A stretch of DNA of 64,000 nt. It comes from an uncultured Clostridium sp. (lineage in GTDB: Bacteria; Bacillota; Clostridia; TANB77; CAG-508). The stretch spans positions 1-64,000 of the forward strand of contig CAOKMF010000006.1 of the NCBI GenBank assembly GCA_948469655.1, read 5' to 3'. A program made the translations under genes and the position numbers. Below the pieces are notes generated by a model that did not search any database, was not told where the DNA came from, and saw nothing but the letters and a program-made list of their open reading frames with translations. Positions 21,577 through 29,910 of this stretch are shown here, one piece after another (position 1 is the stretch's first letter; every line of letters starts with the position of its first letter).

Positions 21577-22008
21577 TTACCATGCTATTTTCTTAGGCAC
21601 ATCATATCCTGCTGTTATATTCTTCTTTAAAACATAATTCTTTTTACTTTTATCATATTCATATACTGATGTATTCCAATCCCTATATGATCTATTGCTG
21701 ATACTGCTTGTTTTTGAAAGTTCTCTACTTGCTTGTTCATGTTGTGCTTTTAAATACAGGTACTCTAACTCACTATTATTACGTTTATTTTTTATATATT
21801 TTATAGTATCTATTTTATTATTTTTTTTGCTTTCTTGTTTTCTTCTTGCCTTTTCTTTTAGGTATCTTTCATCTTTCGAAACAGTTCGTGATACTATATA
21901 TTTAGAAATTTGTAATTTTTCTGCAATATCTTTTTGTTTCAATTTATCAATAAAATACATTTTTAATATTTGTTCATTCAATTTTAAATAACACTCTCTT
22001 TCGTGCAA
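21577..22008 (-). CDS. HTH DNA-binding protein
   Basis: 143 aa starting at TTG. Residues 8-45 form a helix-turn-helix (KQKDIAEKLQISKYIVSRTV) resembling sigma-region-4 or resolvase-type HTHs. A long basic linker follows, with a Trp/Tyr-rich C-terminal part (SYRDWNTSVYEYDKSKKNYV). It probably regulates the recombinase operon just downstream. No clear RBS is visible, so the start is uncertain. Confidence 0.6.
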   Translation of the reverse strand: MHERECYLKLNEQILKMYFIDKLKQKDIAEKLQISKYIVSRTVSKDERYLKEKARRKQESKKNNKIDTIKYIKNKRNNSELEYLYLKAQHEQASRELSKTSSISNRSYRDWNTSVYEYDKSKKNYVLKKNITAGYDVPKKIAW

Positions 22009-22057
22009 CTTTTTACTAACAGCTTTTGGGCATAAAGACTTAAATAGAGTGAATGCT

Positions 22058-22216
22058 CTATTTGATTTCTAAATTTTTCATTGCTTCTTTAAAGTTTTGT
22101 TTGTTTAGTGGTTTGACCTTTTTATATTTTCTCTTCTTTTTTAATCTCTCTATGATTTCTCTAACAAATACACCCAAAGCAAAAGAGATTAAAAAAACTA
22201 TAATATACTTTAGCAT
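22058..22216 (-). CDS. Small single-TM protein
   Basis: 52 aa: one hydrophobic segment (LKYIIVFLISFALGVFV) followed by a strongly basic tail (ERLKKKRKYKKVK). It starts right at the stop of the preceding gene (22218), with the RBS AAAGGAG inside that gene, so the two are translationally coupled. Function unknown. Confidence 0.55.
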   Translation of the reverse strand: MLKYIIVFLISFALGVFVREIIERLKKKRKYKKVKPLNKQNFKEAMKNLEIK

Positions 22217-22217
22217 T

Positions 22218-22473
22218 TTATTTTTTCTCCTTTGCCATGAATTTTGCTAGTTTTTTTACTTCACTATTTCCGAAATTTTTCATAAAACATTTTGATTTCA
22301 CTTTGAATTGTTTTATCGTTTATTTCTGCTTTGCTATGCTTCAGAGTTTTAAATGTCAATTGAGCATATGCTGTTATAAGTTCTAATTCTAGTGTATTAG
22401 TATCATTTGTTTTTTTCGTTTCTTTTACGTTTTTGGTTTCAACTATTGGCTTTAATTCATTTCTCGTGTCCAT
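22218..22473 (-). CDS. Hypothetical element protein with CGG +1 site
   Basis: 84 aa with a CGG +1 site at 22270-22272. Literal reading gives FRK and stop. The +1 reading gives FGNSEVKKLAKFMAKEKK and ends exactly where the next gene starts. Predicted alpha-helical, charged. It lies in the small-gene operon between the sigma-like factor and the recombinases, the position of Tn916-type regulatory genes. Function unknown. Confidence 0.6.
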
Positions 22474-22554
22474 AACATACTTCCTCCTTTTTTTAGTTTC
22501 TATATATTAAGAACACGACAAAAATTTCAAATGTCGGATTTTTGAAAAAATTTT

Positions 22555-22722
22555 TTAATTTTTTCTATTTCTACTCAAATTTCTAAATATCAAAAATATT
22601 ATTTCTTGTCTCAAATCCTCGTCTATTTTGCCACTTATATACGCATTTTTATCTATTAAATTTTCATAATCATTTATTATTTTTAGTATTTCTGAATCTG
22701 TTAAATCAAAATTATTAAACAT
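22555..22722 (-). CDS. Small helical protein next to sigma-like factor
   Basis: 55 aa: MFNNFDLTDSEILKIINDYE then NLIDKNAYISGKID and a basic end. It starts 4 nt after the sigma-like gene stop. In Tn916-family elements a sigma-like gene is paired with a small helical gene in just this way, so I infer a regulatory partner; the family was not identified. Confidence 0.5.
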   Translation of the reverse strand: MFNNFDLTDSEILKIINDYENLIDKNAYISGKIDEDLRQEIIFLIFRNLSRNRKN

Positions 22723-22725
22723 ATT

Positions 22726-23202
22726 TTAATCTTCTCCTTTTATTAATCCCTTTACAATTTTTTCTTGTGCTCGATTTCGTATTATAGATATTGTTTCTCT
22801 GTGAAGATGCATTATTTTTGCTGTTTCATTAATGGACTTCTGCTTTTTATATAAATAAAAAAGCACTTCTTTTTCTTTTAAAGATAATGCTTTTACAATA
22901 TTATATAACTTATGATCCGAGAATGTTCTTTCAAATTCTATTGCAGAATCAATCTCCTCTTGACATCTTTCTAAAACAGCATCAAGTACATTTTCACCCA
23001 TACTAGACATATTTTCGTCATTGAATATTACCATATCATTTAGATAATGACGATTTCTCTCAATATACTTATTTTTTGCGGTCATTACAATTCTCTTTAA
23101 ATATAATTTTTCTTCTTTTGATAATTCCTCCTTTAGATAGTCTTTTCTTTGCATTTTTAATTTCTCCAATCTTTTTAGATTAGACAAATTTCCGAAAGCC
23201 AA
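22726..23202 (-). CDS. Sigma-70-like regulatory factor
   Basis: About 158 aa (a TTG start is assumed). The C-terminal region is a sigma region 4-type HTH (SLKEKEVLFYLYKKQKSINE, TAKIMHLHRETISIIRNRAQ). The N-terminal part has helical region-2-like character. Conjugative transposons often carry such ECF-like regulators that switch on transfer genes. The start lies in AT-rich DNA without a clear RBS. Confidence 0.7.
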   Translation of the reverse strand: MAFGNLSNLKRLEKLKMQRKDYLKEELSKEEKLYLKRIVMTAKNKYIERNRHYLNDMVIFNDENMSSMGENVLDAVLERCQEEIDSAIEFERTFSDHKLYNIVKALSLKEKEVLFYLYKKQKSINETAKIMHLHRETISIIRNRAQEKIVKGLIKGED

Positions 23203-23541
23203 AGAAAGCTATTCGGTTATATATTTTTTTAATTAATTAGATTTTGTCATGTCATAATTTCCCTCCAAAAAAATAAAAGTCTGTTAATTAAAGTAAAATA
23301 TTTTCACATAATCTTTTGTACTTTTTTATTATCTCATGTGAATTAATATACTTTCTTTAACCTTACAGACCTTTGTCTTCACTAGAAATAATACAACTTT
23401 TTGTTTTGGTTGTCATAAAATACGCAAAAATAAGCATTAATATTAAAAAATACTCTAATTAAAAGATTTTTTCATGAAAATAGGAACTTCAAATTGCAGT
23501 TCCTATTTTATATTATTATTAAGTTTAAATATGTTTTACCC
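23203..23541. other. Non-coding promoter/terminator region
   Basis: About 340 bp without a credible gene. It holds a strong hairpin AAAATAGGAACT...AGTTCCTATTTT (23476-23508), the terminator of the gene ending at 23542. The rest is AT-rich and probably contains the sigma-like gene promoter. Confidence 0.55.
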
Positions 23542-23838
23542 TTAAAGATTATAATCCTTTAATATTTGTTCAGTCTTTTCTATTAGTTCATTATACTCTT
23601 TTACTGTCACTCCCTTTTCCTTTAATTTTTTATTTTGCTTTGTTATATTATTTTCATAATATAACATTAATTCATCATCTAATAAATCAAACTCATAACC
23701 AGTATAAAGTTTATCCATTATTTGTATGTTCAACTTTTCTAATACTTCAATATTTTTTTCTTTAAAATATTTTTTTACTTCAATAAACTCTTTCTGTTTA
23801 TACTCTTCGTGCCATTTTTCATAATTAAAATTTCTCAC
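23542..23838 (-). CDS. Hypothetical protein
   Basis: 98 aa, charged and mostly helical (MRNFNYEKWHEEYKQKEF, EVLEKLNIQIMDKLYTGYEF, KGVTVKEYNELIEKTEQIL). No TM, no Cys. Divergent from the XRE gene at 23967. No family recognised. Confidence 0.5.
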   Translation of the reverse strand: MRNFNYEKWHEEYKQKEFIEVKKYFKEKNIEVLEKLNIQIMDKLYTGYEFDLLDDELMLYYENNITKQNKKLKEKGVTVKEYNELIEKTEQILKDYNL

Positions 23839-23966
23839 TAAAATTCCCTCTTTCGTATTATTTTTTTAATTATAACACTATTTTATATTTTAGGCTAGTG
23901 AATTAGCCTATATTTTTTTAAAAAATTGATATACTATTTTCAAATTATTTTATAAAGGGGAATATT

Positions 23967-24212
23967 GTGAATATATCAGATGCAATTAATCAAAGAATTA
24001 GATATTTTATGCGTAAAAACAATTTAAACTCTCTATGGGATTTATACAAAACAACTGGTGTCCCTAAAGCTACCATAAATGCCCTATTAAGTTCTCGAAA
24101 AACTAGTGTACCTAAAATTACAACTCTTATACAAATATGCAGTGGTTTAAACACTAATTTAAAAGATTTTTTTAATGATGATATTTTTAAAGATATAGAT
24201 GATAATATATAA
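23967..24212 (+). CDS. Cro/CI-type repressor of the element
   Basis: 81 aa. Compact HTH (LNSLWDLYKTTGVPKATINA, TLIQICSGLNTNLKDFFNDD). RBS AAAGGGG precedes a GTG start. It is divergent from the gene at 23542 and upstream of the Spo0A-like gene, a typical position for an element repressor. Confidence 0.72.
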   Translation: MNISDAINQRIRYFMRKNNLNSLWDLYKTTGVPKATINALLSSRKTSVPKITTLIQICSGLNTNLKDFFNDDIFKDIDDNI

Positions 24213-24346
24213 AGTATACTTTATTTCGTTATACAATAAAACGAACTTGTCTTTTTTTCCCTTTTTTTGTCTTTCACTATTATTTTATTTTATTGTATGA
24301 TAAACTGATTAAGATTATTTTATACATTATATTTTAGGAGGCAATT

Positions 24347-25063
24347 ATGCTTAAAGTGATAATTGCTATTGATAATGATATTTTGTATAACAGCTTATCT
24401 CAAATTGCATTACAATCTAAAGAAAAAATCGAAGTCACAAAAGAATCTCCTGACAAATTACATTCTATAATTTGTAAAAACAAAAGGGAAAATTTGATAA
24501 TATTGGACTCTTTCACTTCAGTTACTTTTTGCCTAAATATACTGAAGAATTTAAATATAAATAAACAAAATGTCATTATCTTGGTAATTGATTCTAACTC
24601 AATGTCCAATATTTATAATAGTAAATTTCATTTTCCTAGAAATAGTAATTACGATTCTTCTTTAATTGATATTGTAAAACTAGTTTCAGATTCATTAAAA
24701 GTATCTTTAGAATTAGAACAAAATATTGACCAAATTTTATGGAAAATAGGATTAACTTCTTATACTAAAGGAACAACATATATAAAAGATGCAATTTTAC
24801 TTTCATATAATAATCGTAGATTACTACTTGAAACAAGAATGCTTATAAAACACGTTGCTACTAAAAATAATATTGAAAATGATAAAGTAGTACGTTCAGA
24901 CATGGACAGAGCTTTAAATAATGCAATTGACTTAATTAACACAGATACAATTTATAATATTTTTGGAGATGATTATGATGGTAGAAAAATTAGTTTAAGA
25001 TACTTTATTGATTTATGTATTCGATTTCTAGAAAAGCAAAGATATAGCTGTATAAAAAATTAA
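24347..25063 (+). CDS. Spo0A-like regulator (degenerate receiver plus Spo0A-type C-terminal domain)
   Basis: 238 aa; RBS TAGGAGG. Residues 1-115 look like a degenerate receiver (VIIAIDNDILYNSL, NLIILDSFTS keeps an Asp in the phospho-site position). Residues 125-235 align by eye with the Spo0A DNA-binding domain: IDQILWKIGLTSYTKGTTYI against chromosomal [18 protein letters not shown], then DKVVRSDMDRALNNAIDLIN against the [18 protein letters not shown] helix. An element inserted in a sporulation gene carrying a Spo0A-type regulator suggests that it reads or alters the sporulation decision. The match is by eye and needs a profile search. Confidence 0.65.
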   Translation: MLKVIIAIDNDILYNSLSQIALQSKEKIEVTKESPDKLHSIICKNKRENLIILDSFTSVTFCLNILKNLNINKQNVIILVIDSNSMSNIYNSKFHFPRNSNYDSSLIDIVKLVSDSLKVSLELEQNIDQILWKIGLTSYTKGTTYIKDAILLSYNNRRLLLETRMLIKHVATKNNIENDKVVRSDMDRALNNAIDLINTDTIYNIFGDDYDGRKISLRYFIDLCIRFLEKQRYSCIKN

Positions 25064-25233
25064 ATTAGGAACTACCTTCTTAGTTAGTAGCTCCCTCATA
25101 ATAAATTATTTGTATAAGAATAACTGCCACATTCTTCTTATACTATATATTAAAACACTTATGTGTATTAATATCTATTTTATGATTTATTATACTGCAA
25201 GAAACAGATAATACACAATATTAACTGTATTTT

Positions 25234-25518
25234 CTAAAACTTATTATAGTCTTTATTCCAACTTGATTTTATTTCTTGTTCTATTTCTGTTAATGTTATA
25301 TTTTTTTCAATGTATTCATCTCTGCATTTATCAATACATAAACATATATTTTGTATAGCACAATATGTATAAAATTCAATAGACTTTTCTTTTGCCAATA
25401 CAAATGGTTGTTTTAAATAAAAAAGCTCTAGACTTAATGTATTTAAATCTGTTAATTTTTTTAATTCAAATTTATTAACTTTATTATTTACTGTCTCTAA
25501 TATTTCTCTATAATCCAC
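25234..25518 (-). CDS. Hypothetical protein
   Basis: 94 aa, helical (MDYREILETVNNKVNKFELK, YTYCAIQNICLCIDKCRDEY). Two close Cys-containing turns. Convergent with the Spo0A-like gene; a small hairpin (25066-25094) lies between. No family recognised. Confidence 0.5.
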   Translation of the reverse strand: MDYREILETVNNKVNKFELKKLTDLNTLSLELFYLKQPFVLAKEKSIEFYTYCAIQNICLCIDKCRDEYIEKNITLTEIEQEIKSSWNKDYNKF

Positions 25519-25814
25519 TTTCTATCACACTCCTAAATTACTATAGTTCTCTAATCTTATTTAATTATTATTCTTTATGATAAATTATTTGTATTAGATT
25601 AACTTTCAAATTCTTCTTGTATTATATATTAGATGCTTACGTGCATCAATATCCCTATAAATATCTATTTTATTGTTTATTATAACATAAAAATAAATAA
25701 CACTCAATACAGTTGACAAAATAATATTAATATAACCTTAGTATGTATTTAAAGAACTACTGCAATCTAAAAGTATTATTGATATAATAAATAATATTAT
25801 ATCAGGGAGATAAA

Positions 25815-26092
25815 TAAAGAATGAGAATTATTTACTAAAAGATATTATTAATGTTGCAAATAAACTAACAGGAAAACCAATACTAGAAAAACAATCATTA
25901 GAAAGAATTATTAGTCCATTAACATTTTACCAGAAAGTTTTGCTAATAATTACCTTTATATGTTGTTTAATCAATTTAATAAAAGTCTATTGCTTGATAT
26001 AATACTCCTACTAACAATATTTGTGGGTGGATTTGCATTTCATATATTATGGGAATATCCCATATATAGTCATTCTAATTCCTATCGCTTCT
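25815..26092 (+). pseudogene. Remnant of a membrane protein C-terminus
   Basis: The plus strand shows ENYLLKDIINVANKLTGK and ISPLTFYQKVLLIITFICCL, then after a frame change FVGGFAFHILWEYPIYSHS. The last segment resembles the C-terminal end (GGFLFHLLWE) of integral membrane glycosyltransferase-like proteins of Firmicutes. No start, several stops, no rescue by CGG. From 25519 to 26497 nothing else coding is seen. Confidence 0.4.
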
Positions 26093-26404
26093 ATATGTAG
26101 TCAAAAATATTTTCAATTTTATAAAAATAAAGTATAAAAAATGTCTTTTGATAATAATGTAAAACAGCTATATTGTGGCATATATCTTTTCAAAATGGTA
26201 TATAGACGGTCAAAGTTTTTTATCTTACTACAAAAGTACTTCAATAATTTTTTATGTCCGTTATGATTTATATTGATAGTTGCTTGCTTTTTATTATATT
26301 TCTATTTTTCTTTTTTATATACTTTTTTAACTGTTTTATGTATTTATAAATTTATTTAAATATTTTTACCTTTTATTCTTATAAAATCAAAAAATATAAT
26401 AATT

Positions 26405-26433
26405 CGGAGTTACTTAATAATCAAGTAACTCCG
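26405..26433. terminator. Strong hairpin terminator
   Basis: CGGAGTTACTT-AATAATC-AAGTAACTCCG, 65 bp past the stop of the secreted-protein gene at 26498. Confidence 0.65.
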
Positions 26434-26497
26434 AGCATCAGGAGAGTAATTTATTGTTTATGTTTTAAAACTACGAAACTAAGTATTCAAGTATAAC

Positions 26498-27088
26498 TTA
26501 GTTGTAACCTCTTGTCGATACGACCATTTTTACAGACACATCATTGTATGCTGAAATTGAGTCATATTCAAAATGGAATGTCCGTCCGGTCGCCGCCATG
26601 ATGTAAAAGTAGTCCGAATTATACGTCTGTTTACCTTGGTGAACATCGCCAGTAGCACCAATCTGACCCATCGAGCCCATCAGCTTTATCTGCGCTCCAA
26701 TTGCCGGATTGCTTGCCGATATAAGCGTTGCGCCCCATTTTACGCGCATAACATCATCCGCAACAGACCAATCCTGACCTCTCATCGTAGATCTAAAAGA
26801 CGCTGTACCTAATGGAAAGTCGGGCCGATCGTTCGGAATGGTCACGTACAGAGACAACGGATCTGCAGACATATCACATGTGAGAACATAGATGTCTTCC
26901 CCTTCTGCTTCCGTTTCAGTCATTCCTAAAATTTCCAATGCTTCTTCGCGGGACAAATCCGATTCCTCAATCGGTACCAGATCCGGAGCCTCGCTCTGCG
27001 ACTCCTCGGCTGCAAAAGCAACAGACGGAATTGACATTGTCACACACATTACCATTGTCAAAAATAAGCTAAAAAAACGTTTTTTCAT
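26498..27088 (-). CDS. Secreted protein of foreign base composition, with CGG as Arg
   Basis: 196 aa. Clear signal peptide (MKKRFFSLFLTMVMCVTMSI ... AFAAEE), then an acidic linker and a beta-rich domain (TGRTFHFEYDSISAYNDVSV). It is visibly more GC-rich than its neighbours. Two in-frame CGG codons (26825-26827 in NDRPDF and 26582-26584 in TGRTFHF) fit Arg, and the frame continues uninterrupted. Under the +1 rule it would terminate shortly after residue ~88. RBS AGGAGG is present. It therefore looks like recent cargo from a standard-code donor that is not adapted to this host. Confidence 0.75.
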   Translation of the reverse strand: MKKRFFSLFLTMVMCVTMSIPSVAFAAEESQSEAPDLVPIEESDLSREEALEILGMTETEAEGEDIYVLTCDMSADPLSLYVTIPNDRPDFPLGTASFRSTMRGQDWSVADDVMRVKWGATLISASNPAIGAQIKLMGSMGQIGATGDVHQGKQTYNSDYFYIMAATGRTFHFEYDSISAYNDVSVKMVVSTRGYN

Positions 27089-27319
27089 GAAAAGTCCTCC
27101 TTATGATGTTTGTAGCTCTCCTGACTTCTCCATCAAGCTAACTATTCAGTTCGCTCTCTTGGAAAACGCGAAACAAAATTGCAGTTTTACATCTTATTTT
27201 ATACCTAGTTTACGTAGATTCAGTAAAATGACAAAAAAAGACAAAAAAACAATAAATTTTTTAATACAATATTTCACTGTTTAAATTAATTTGAATTTTG
27301 TTGCACATTTATAGTTCTC

Positions 27320-28028
27320 TTAATCAACAACTTCTATTGATTTTATCTCTAATGAATATGAGCTTACGTCCAAATTTTTATACTTAACTATCACTCTTTT
27401 ACCGGACTGATTCAACCTGCTGTAAATTACCGATTATCTCTGTTTCATCAGTAATGCTAAACTTCAAAACAAATGGCAGTTTATAAATTTTATCAGAATA
27501 TTCATATCTTATATATAATTCATCAGGTTCGTTAGGTAATGAATAGTATTCTGCAACATAGGCTAATGTATTTTCATTTCTTAATGTCTCTTTCTTCATA
27601 TCTTCATAATCTTTTGCTTTCAATACGATAATTGGATTATTTTTTGTATCAAAGTAGTCATCTTCAAGCATATTATACGTTATCAAATCGCCTTTACAAA
27701 TTAATATATCCCCATAATGAATATAATTTGTATTATATTCTTCAGATGTGTAATAATCTATACATTTTTGCTGTTTATTTCTAATTATGGCTCTTGTATA
27801 TTCTGGCATTTCAATTCCACTTTCGCCAAAGTGTTCACCATTATATATATAAAACCTATTTTCGTTGTCAAGTTCCATCCTACCTTGTATTGTTATATCT
27901 TTTTTGATGTTTGATATGTTATTTGATTTATTGTTATTCATATTGATAATTATATTAAAAATTATCAATCCAAGTAGTACTATTGTTGATAAAATAACAC
28001 AAATTATGATAATACTTTTTTTCCCCAT
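27320..28028 (-). CDS. Membrane-anchored extracytoplasmic protein with CGG +1 site
   Basis: 235 aa with a CGG +1 site at 27402-27404. Literal reading ends VESVR-stop. The +1 reading adds VGKRVIVKYKNLDVSSYSLE and IKSIEVVD. N-terminal TM segment (SIIIICVILSTIVLLGLIIF) then a beta-rich domain with Tyr-rich strands. RBS AAAGGAG upstream. No family recognised; probably cargo on the cell surface. Confidence 0.6.
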
Positions 28029-28271
28029 ATAAATACATCTCCTTTCTTTAAATTTTTATACTATCTTTATATATACTATAGTTATTTGTCTATTTCTTTA
28101 TTTTGTGCCTTTATTATATCTTAAAAATATATTATATGTCAATACAATATATTTTTACTCTTTTACTCTTCAAGCTACTTTTACTCAATTTTATACTTTT
28201 CTTTATATGTAAAAATCAGAATTTATAAATATAAAATAAAAGGTACAGAATCCCTACACCTTTTACCCATT

Positions 28272-28580
28272 TTACATTAGGCATTGCAATATAAATCTAA
28301 CAATATCTTTTACTCCTGTTTTATAATACTGTTCATAATATATGCTTTGCTCAATATTACATTTGTCACTGTAATTAGAAAGCACTTCTACTATTAATTT
28401 TAGCTTTTGTTTATCAGTTATATTTACTGTTAATTCTGCCATTAATTTTGCATATGCTTCTTCTCTCTTTTCTTTTGTAGTTTCTAATTCTTTATTAAAA
28501 TCGGCTGTCTTTATTACTCCTTTGTCCTCACGATACAACCAAAGAACTTGCAAAGTTTCATCATCTTTTAAATTTTCCAT
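28272..28580 (-). CDS. Hypothetical protein
   Basis: 102 aa, helical (MENLKDDETLQVLWLYREDK, LMAELTVNITDKQKLKLIVE, YYEQYYKTGVKDIVRFILQC). RBS GGAGG. No in-frame CGG, no recognised family. Confidence 0.5.
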   Translation of the reverse strand: MENLKDDETLQVLWLYREDKGVIKTADFNKELETTKEKREEAYAKLMAELTVNITDKQKLKLIVEVLSNYSDKCNIEQSIYYEQYYKTGVKDIVRFILQCLM

Positions 28581-28599
28581 ATCTACACTTTATCCTCCT

Positions 28600-29054
28600 C
28601 TTCCACAGTGTTTGTGTCATGCTAACTCTGTTTATGGATAATGTCAACCTTTTTCACAAAAATTTTAAAAGTTCTTTAAACCCTGAATTTTAGAGAGAGC
28701 AAAATGGCGTAGTATCCCCTTATGTTCAAAAATAATACACCATTTAATTAATAAACCCCTCATTCCGTCGCTTCGCTGATGGCAGTCTAGTATGCAGAAT
28801 CTCTTCTACTGCAGATGCTGTTTTTTAACTTTGTGCATCCTTGCCCACACTTTTTACATCTACATATCCTCTAACAAGTTTTGCCTCCTGAAACTCTTTT
28901 TTTATTGTGAGTATATGTTACAAAATCTCACTTACGCATTTTGTATAAATAGGCTGTTTATACTAATACGAATGAATTTTACTGCATTGGCTCATAACAC
29001 CTGTCACTTTTATTTTTACAACGAGTTTACGGCATCTCTCGTTTTTTGCACGAA
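28600..29054. other. Non-coding segment with small hairpins
   Basis: About 450 bp with no convincing gene. It contains hairpins such as GTATAAA...TTTATAC (28945-28965) and AACGAG...CTCGTT (29019-29043) and is slightly more GC-rich than flanking spacers. It could hold an RNA gene or a scar of a deleted gene. Confidence 0.35.
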
Positions 29055-29097
29055 AAAACACCTATAAGATTTTGTGTAAACTTATAGGTGTTTTTTT
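29055..29097. terminator. Bidirectional terminator
   Basis: AAAACACCTATAAG-ATTTTGTGTAAA-CTTATAGGTGTTTTTTT, 15 nt past the stop of the ArdC-like gene. Confidence 0.8.
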
Positions 29098-29111
29098 ACT
29101 GATATTTAAAT

Positions 29112-29867
29112 TTATTCAAATTCTTCTTCATCTTCTTTTTTATTTTCGTTAGCATTTATCTTTTCTTGTGATTTAAAATCGCTTACAAAGTAATTAGTAA
29201 ATTTTTGCATATACTTTAAACTTTCTTTTAATGTTTTATCTTTTTTGTCCTTTGCCCAATTGCAAATATCATCGAAATTATAATTTCTTGTATTAAGTTT
29301 TAAATTTTTAGTTACAGCAAATACTGCTCCTGTTACTTCTATTTGAACTTGTTTGTTATATTCTTCTATATTTTTATTTTTAGAAGAATCATTCTGTCTT
29401 GTATTATTTTTTATATCAATTATTATTTTTTCTAGCTTGTCTCTTGTACTTTCATCAGCTTTGGTTTCTATACCTCTTCTTTCACACATACCTTTTAGTA
29501 TGTTTTCAATATATTCCTTCGATTGTGCTTTATTCTGCTTTATACTTTTATCTGTTTGACTTATATCATATACTTCATCTAATTTAAATTCTAATTCTCC
29601 ATTTACTTTCTTTATAATTTTTAATGGCTTTTCTCCGGCTTTAATATTAATTCCTTTAGTTTTAAACTTTTCTTTACTTGCTATTAAATTTAATTCATCT
29701 CGCTGTTTTCTTAATAGAAGTACATTATTATAACTTACATTATATAATTTTGATAAAGTAGTTAAGAAGTCTTTCATATTATCTTCATTTGCAAATGTAT
29801 CTTTCGCCAATTGGTTTGTACTTTTTAATAGTCCTTGTATTTCTTCGTCTATTTTAATCATCTCCAT
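29112..29867 (-). CDS. ArdC-like antirestriction/ssDNA-binding protein with EEEFE tail
   Basis: 251 aa. Residues ~35-85 resemble the ArdC N-terminal (DUF1738) domain: SKLYNVSYNNVLLLRKQRDE then KTKGINIKAGEKPLKIIKK. Residues ~180-240 resemble the degenerate zincin-like part of ArdC/LtrC proteins (QIEVTGAVFAVTKNLKLNTR, FDDICNWAKDKKDKTLKESL). It ends KKEDEEEFE, the tail shared by other element proteins. ArdC of plasmid pSa is related to the TraC primase region transported during conjugation, so a secretion-linked tail fits. A terminator follows directly, so here the tail cannot be serving as an RBS for a next gene. Confidence 0.6.
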   Translation of the reverse strand: MEMIKIDEEIQGLLKSTNQLAKDTFANEDNMKDFLTTLSKLYNVSYNNVLLLRKQRDELNLIASKEKFKTKGINIKAGEKPLKIIKKVNGELEFKLDEVYDISQTDKSIKQNKAQSKEYIENILKGMCERRGIETKADESTRDKLEKIIIDIKNNTRQNDSSKNKNIEEYNKQVQIEVTGAVFAVTKNLKLNTRNYNFDDICNWAKDKKDKTLKESLKYMQKFTNYFVSDFKSQEKINANENKKEDEEEFE

Positions 29868-29886
29868 TTCATTATATTATTTATAC

Positions 29887-29906
29887 GAGAGCTCTTTCGA
29901 GCTCCC
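29887..29906 (-). terminator. Intrinsic terminator of the adhesin gene
   Basis: GGGAGCTC-GAAA-GAGCTCTC just past the adhesin stop codon on the minus strand. Confidence 0.65.
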
Positions 29907-29910
29907 TATT

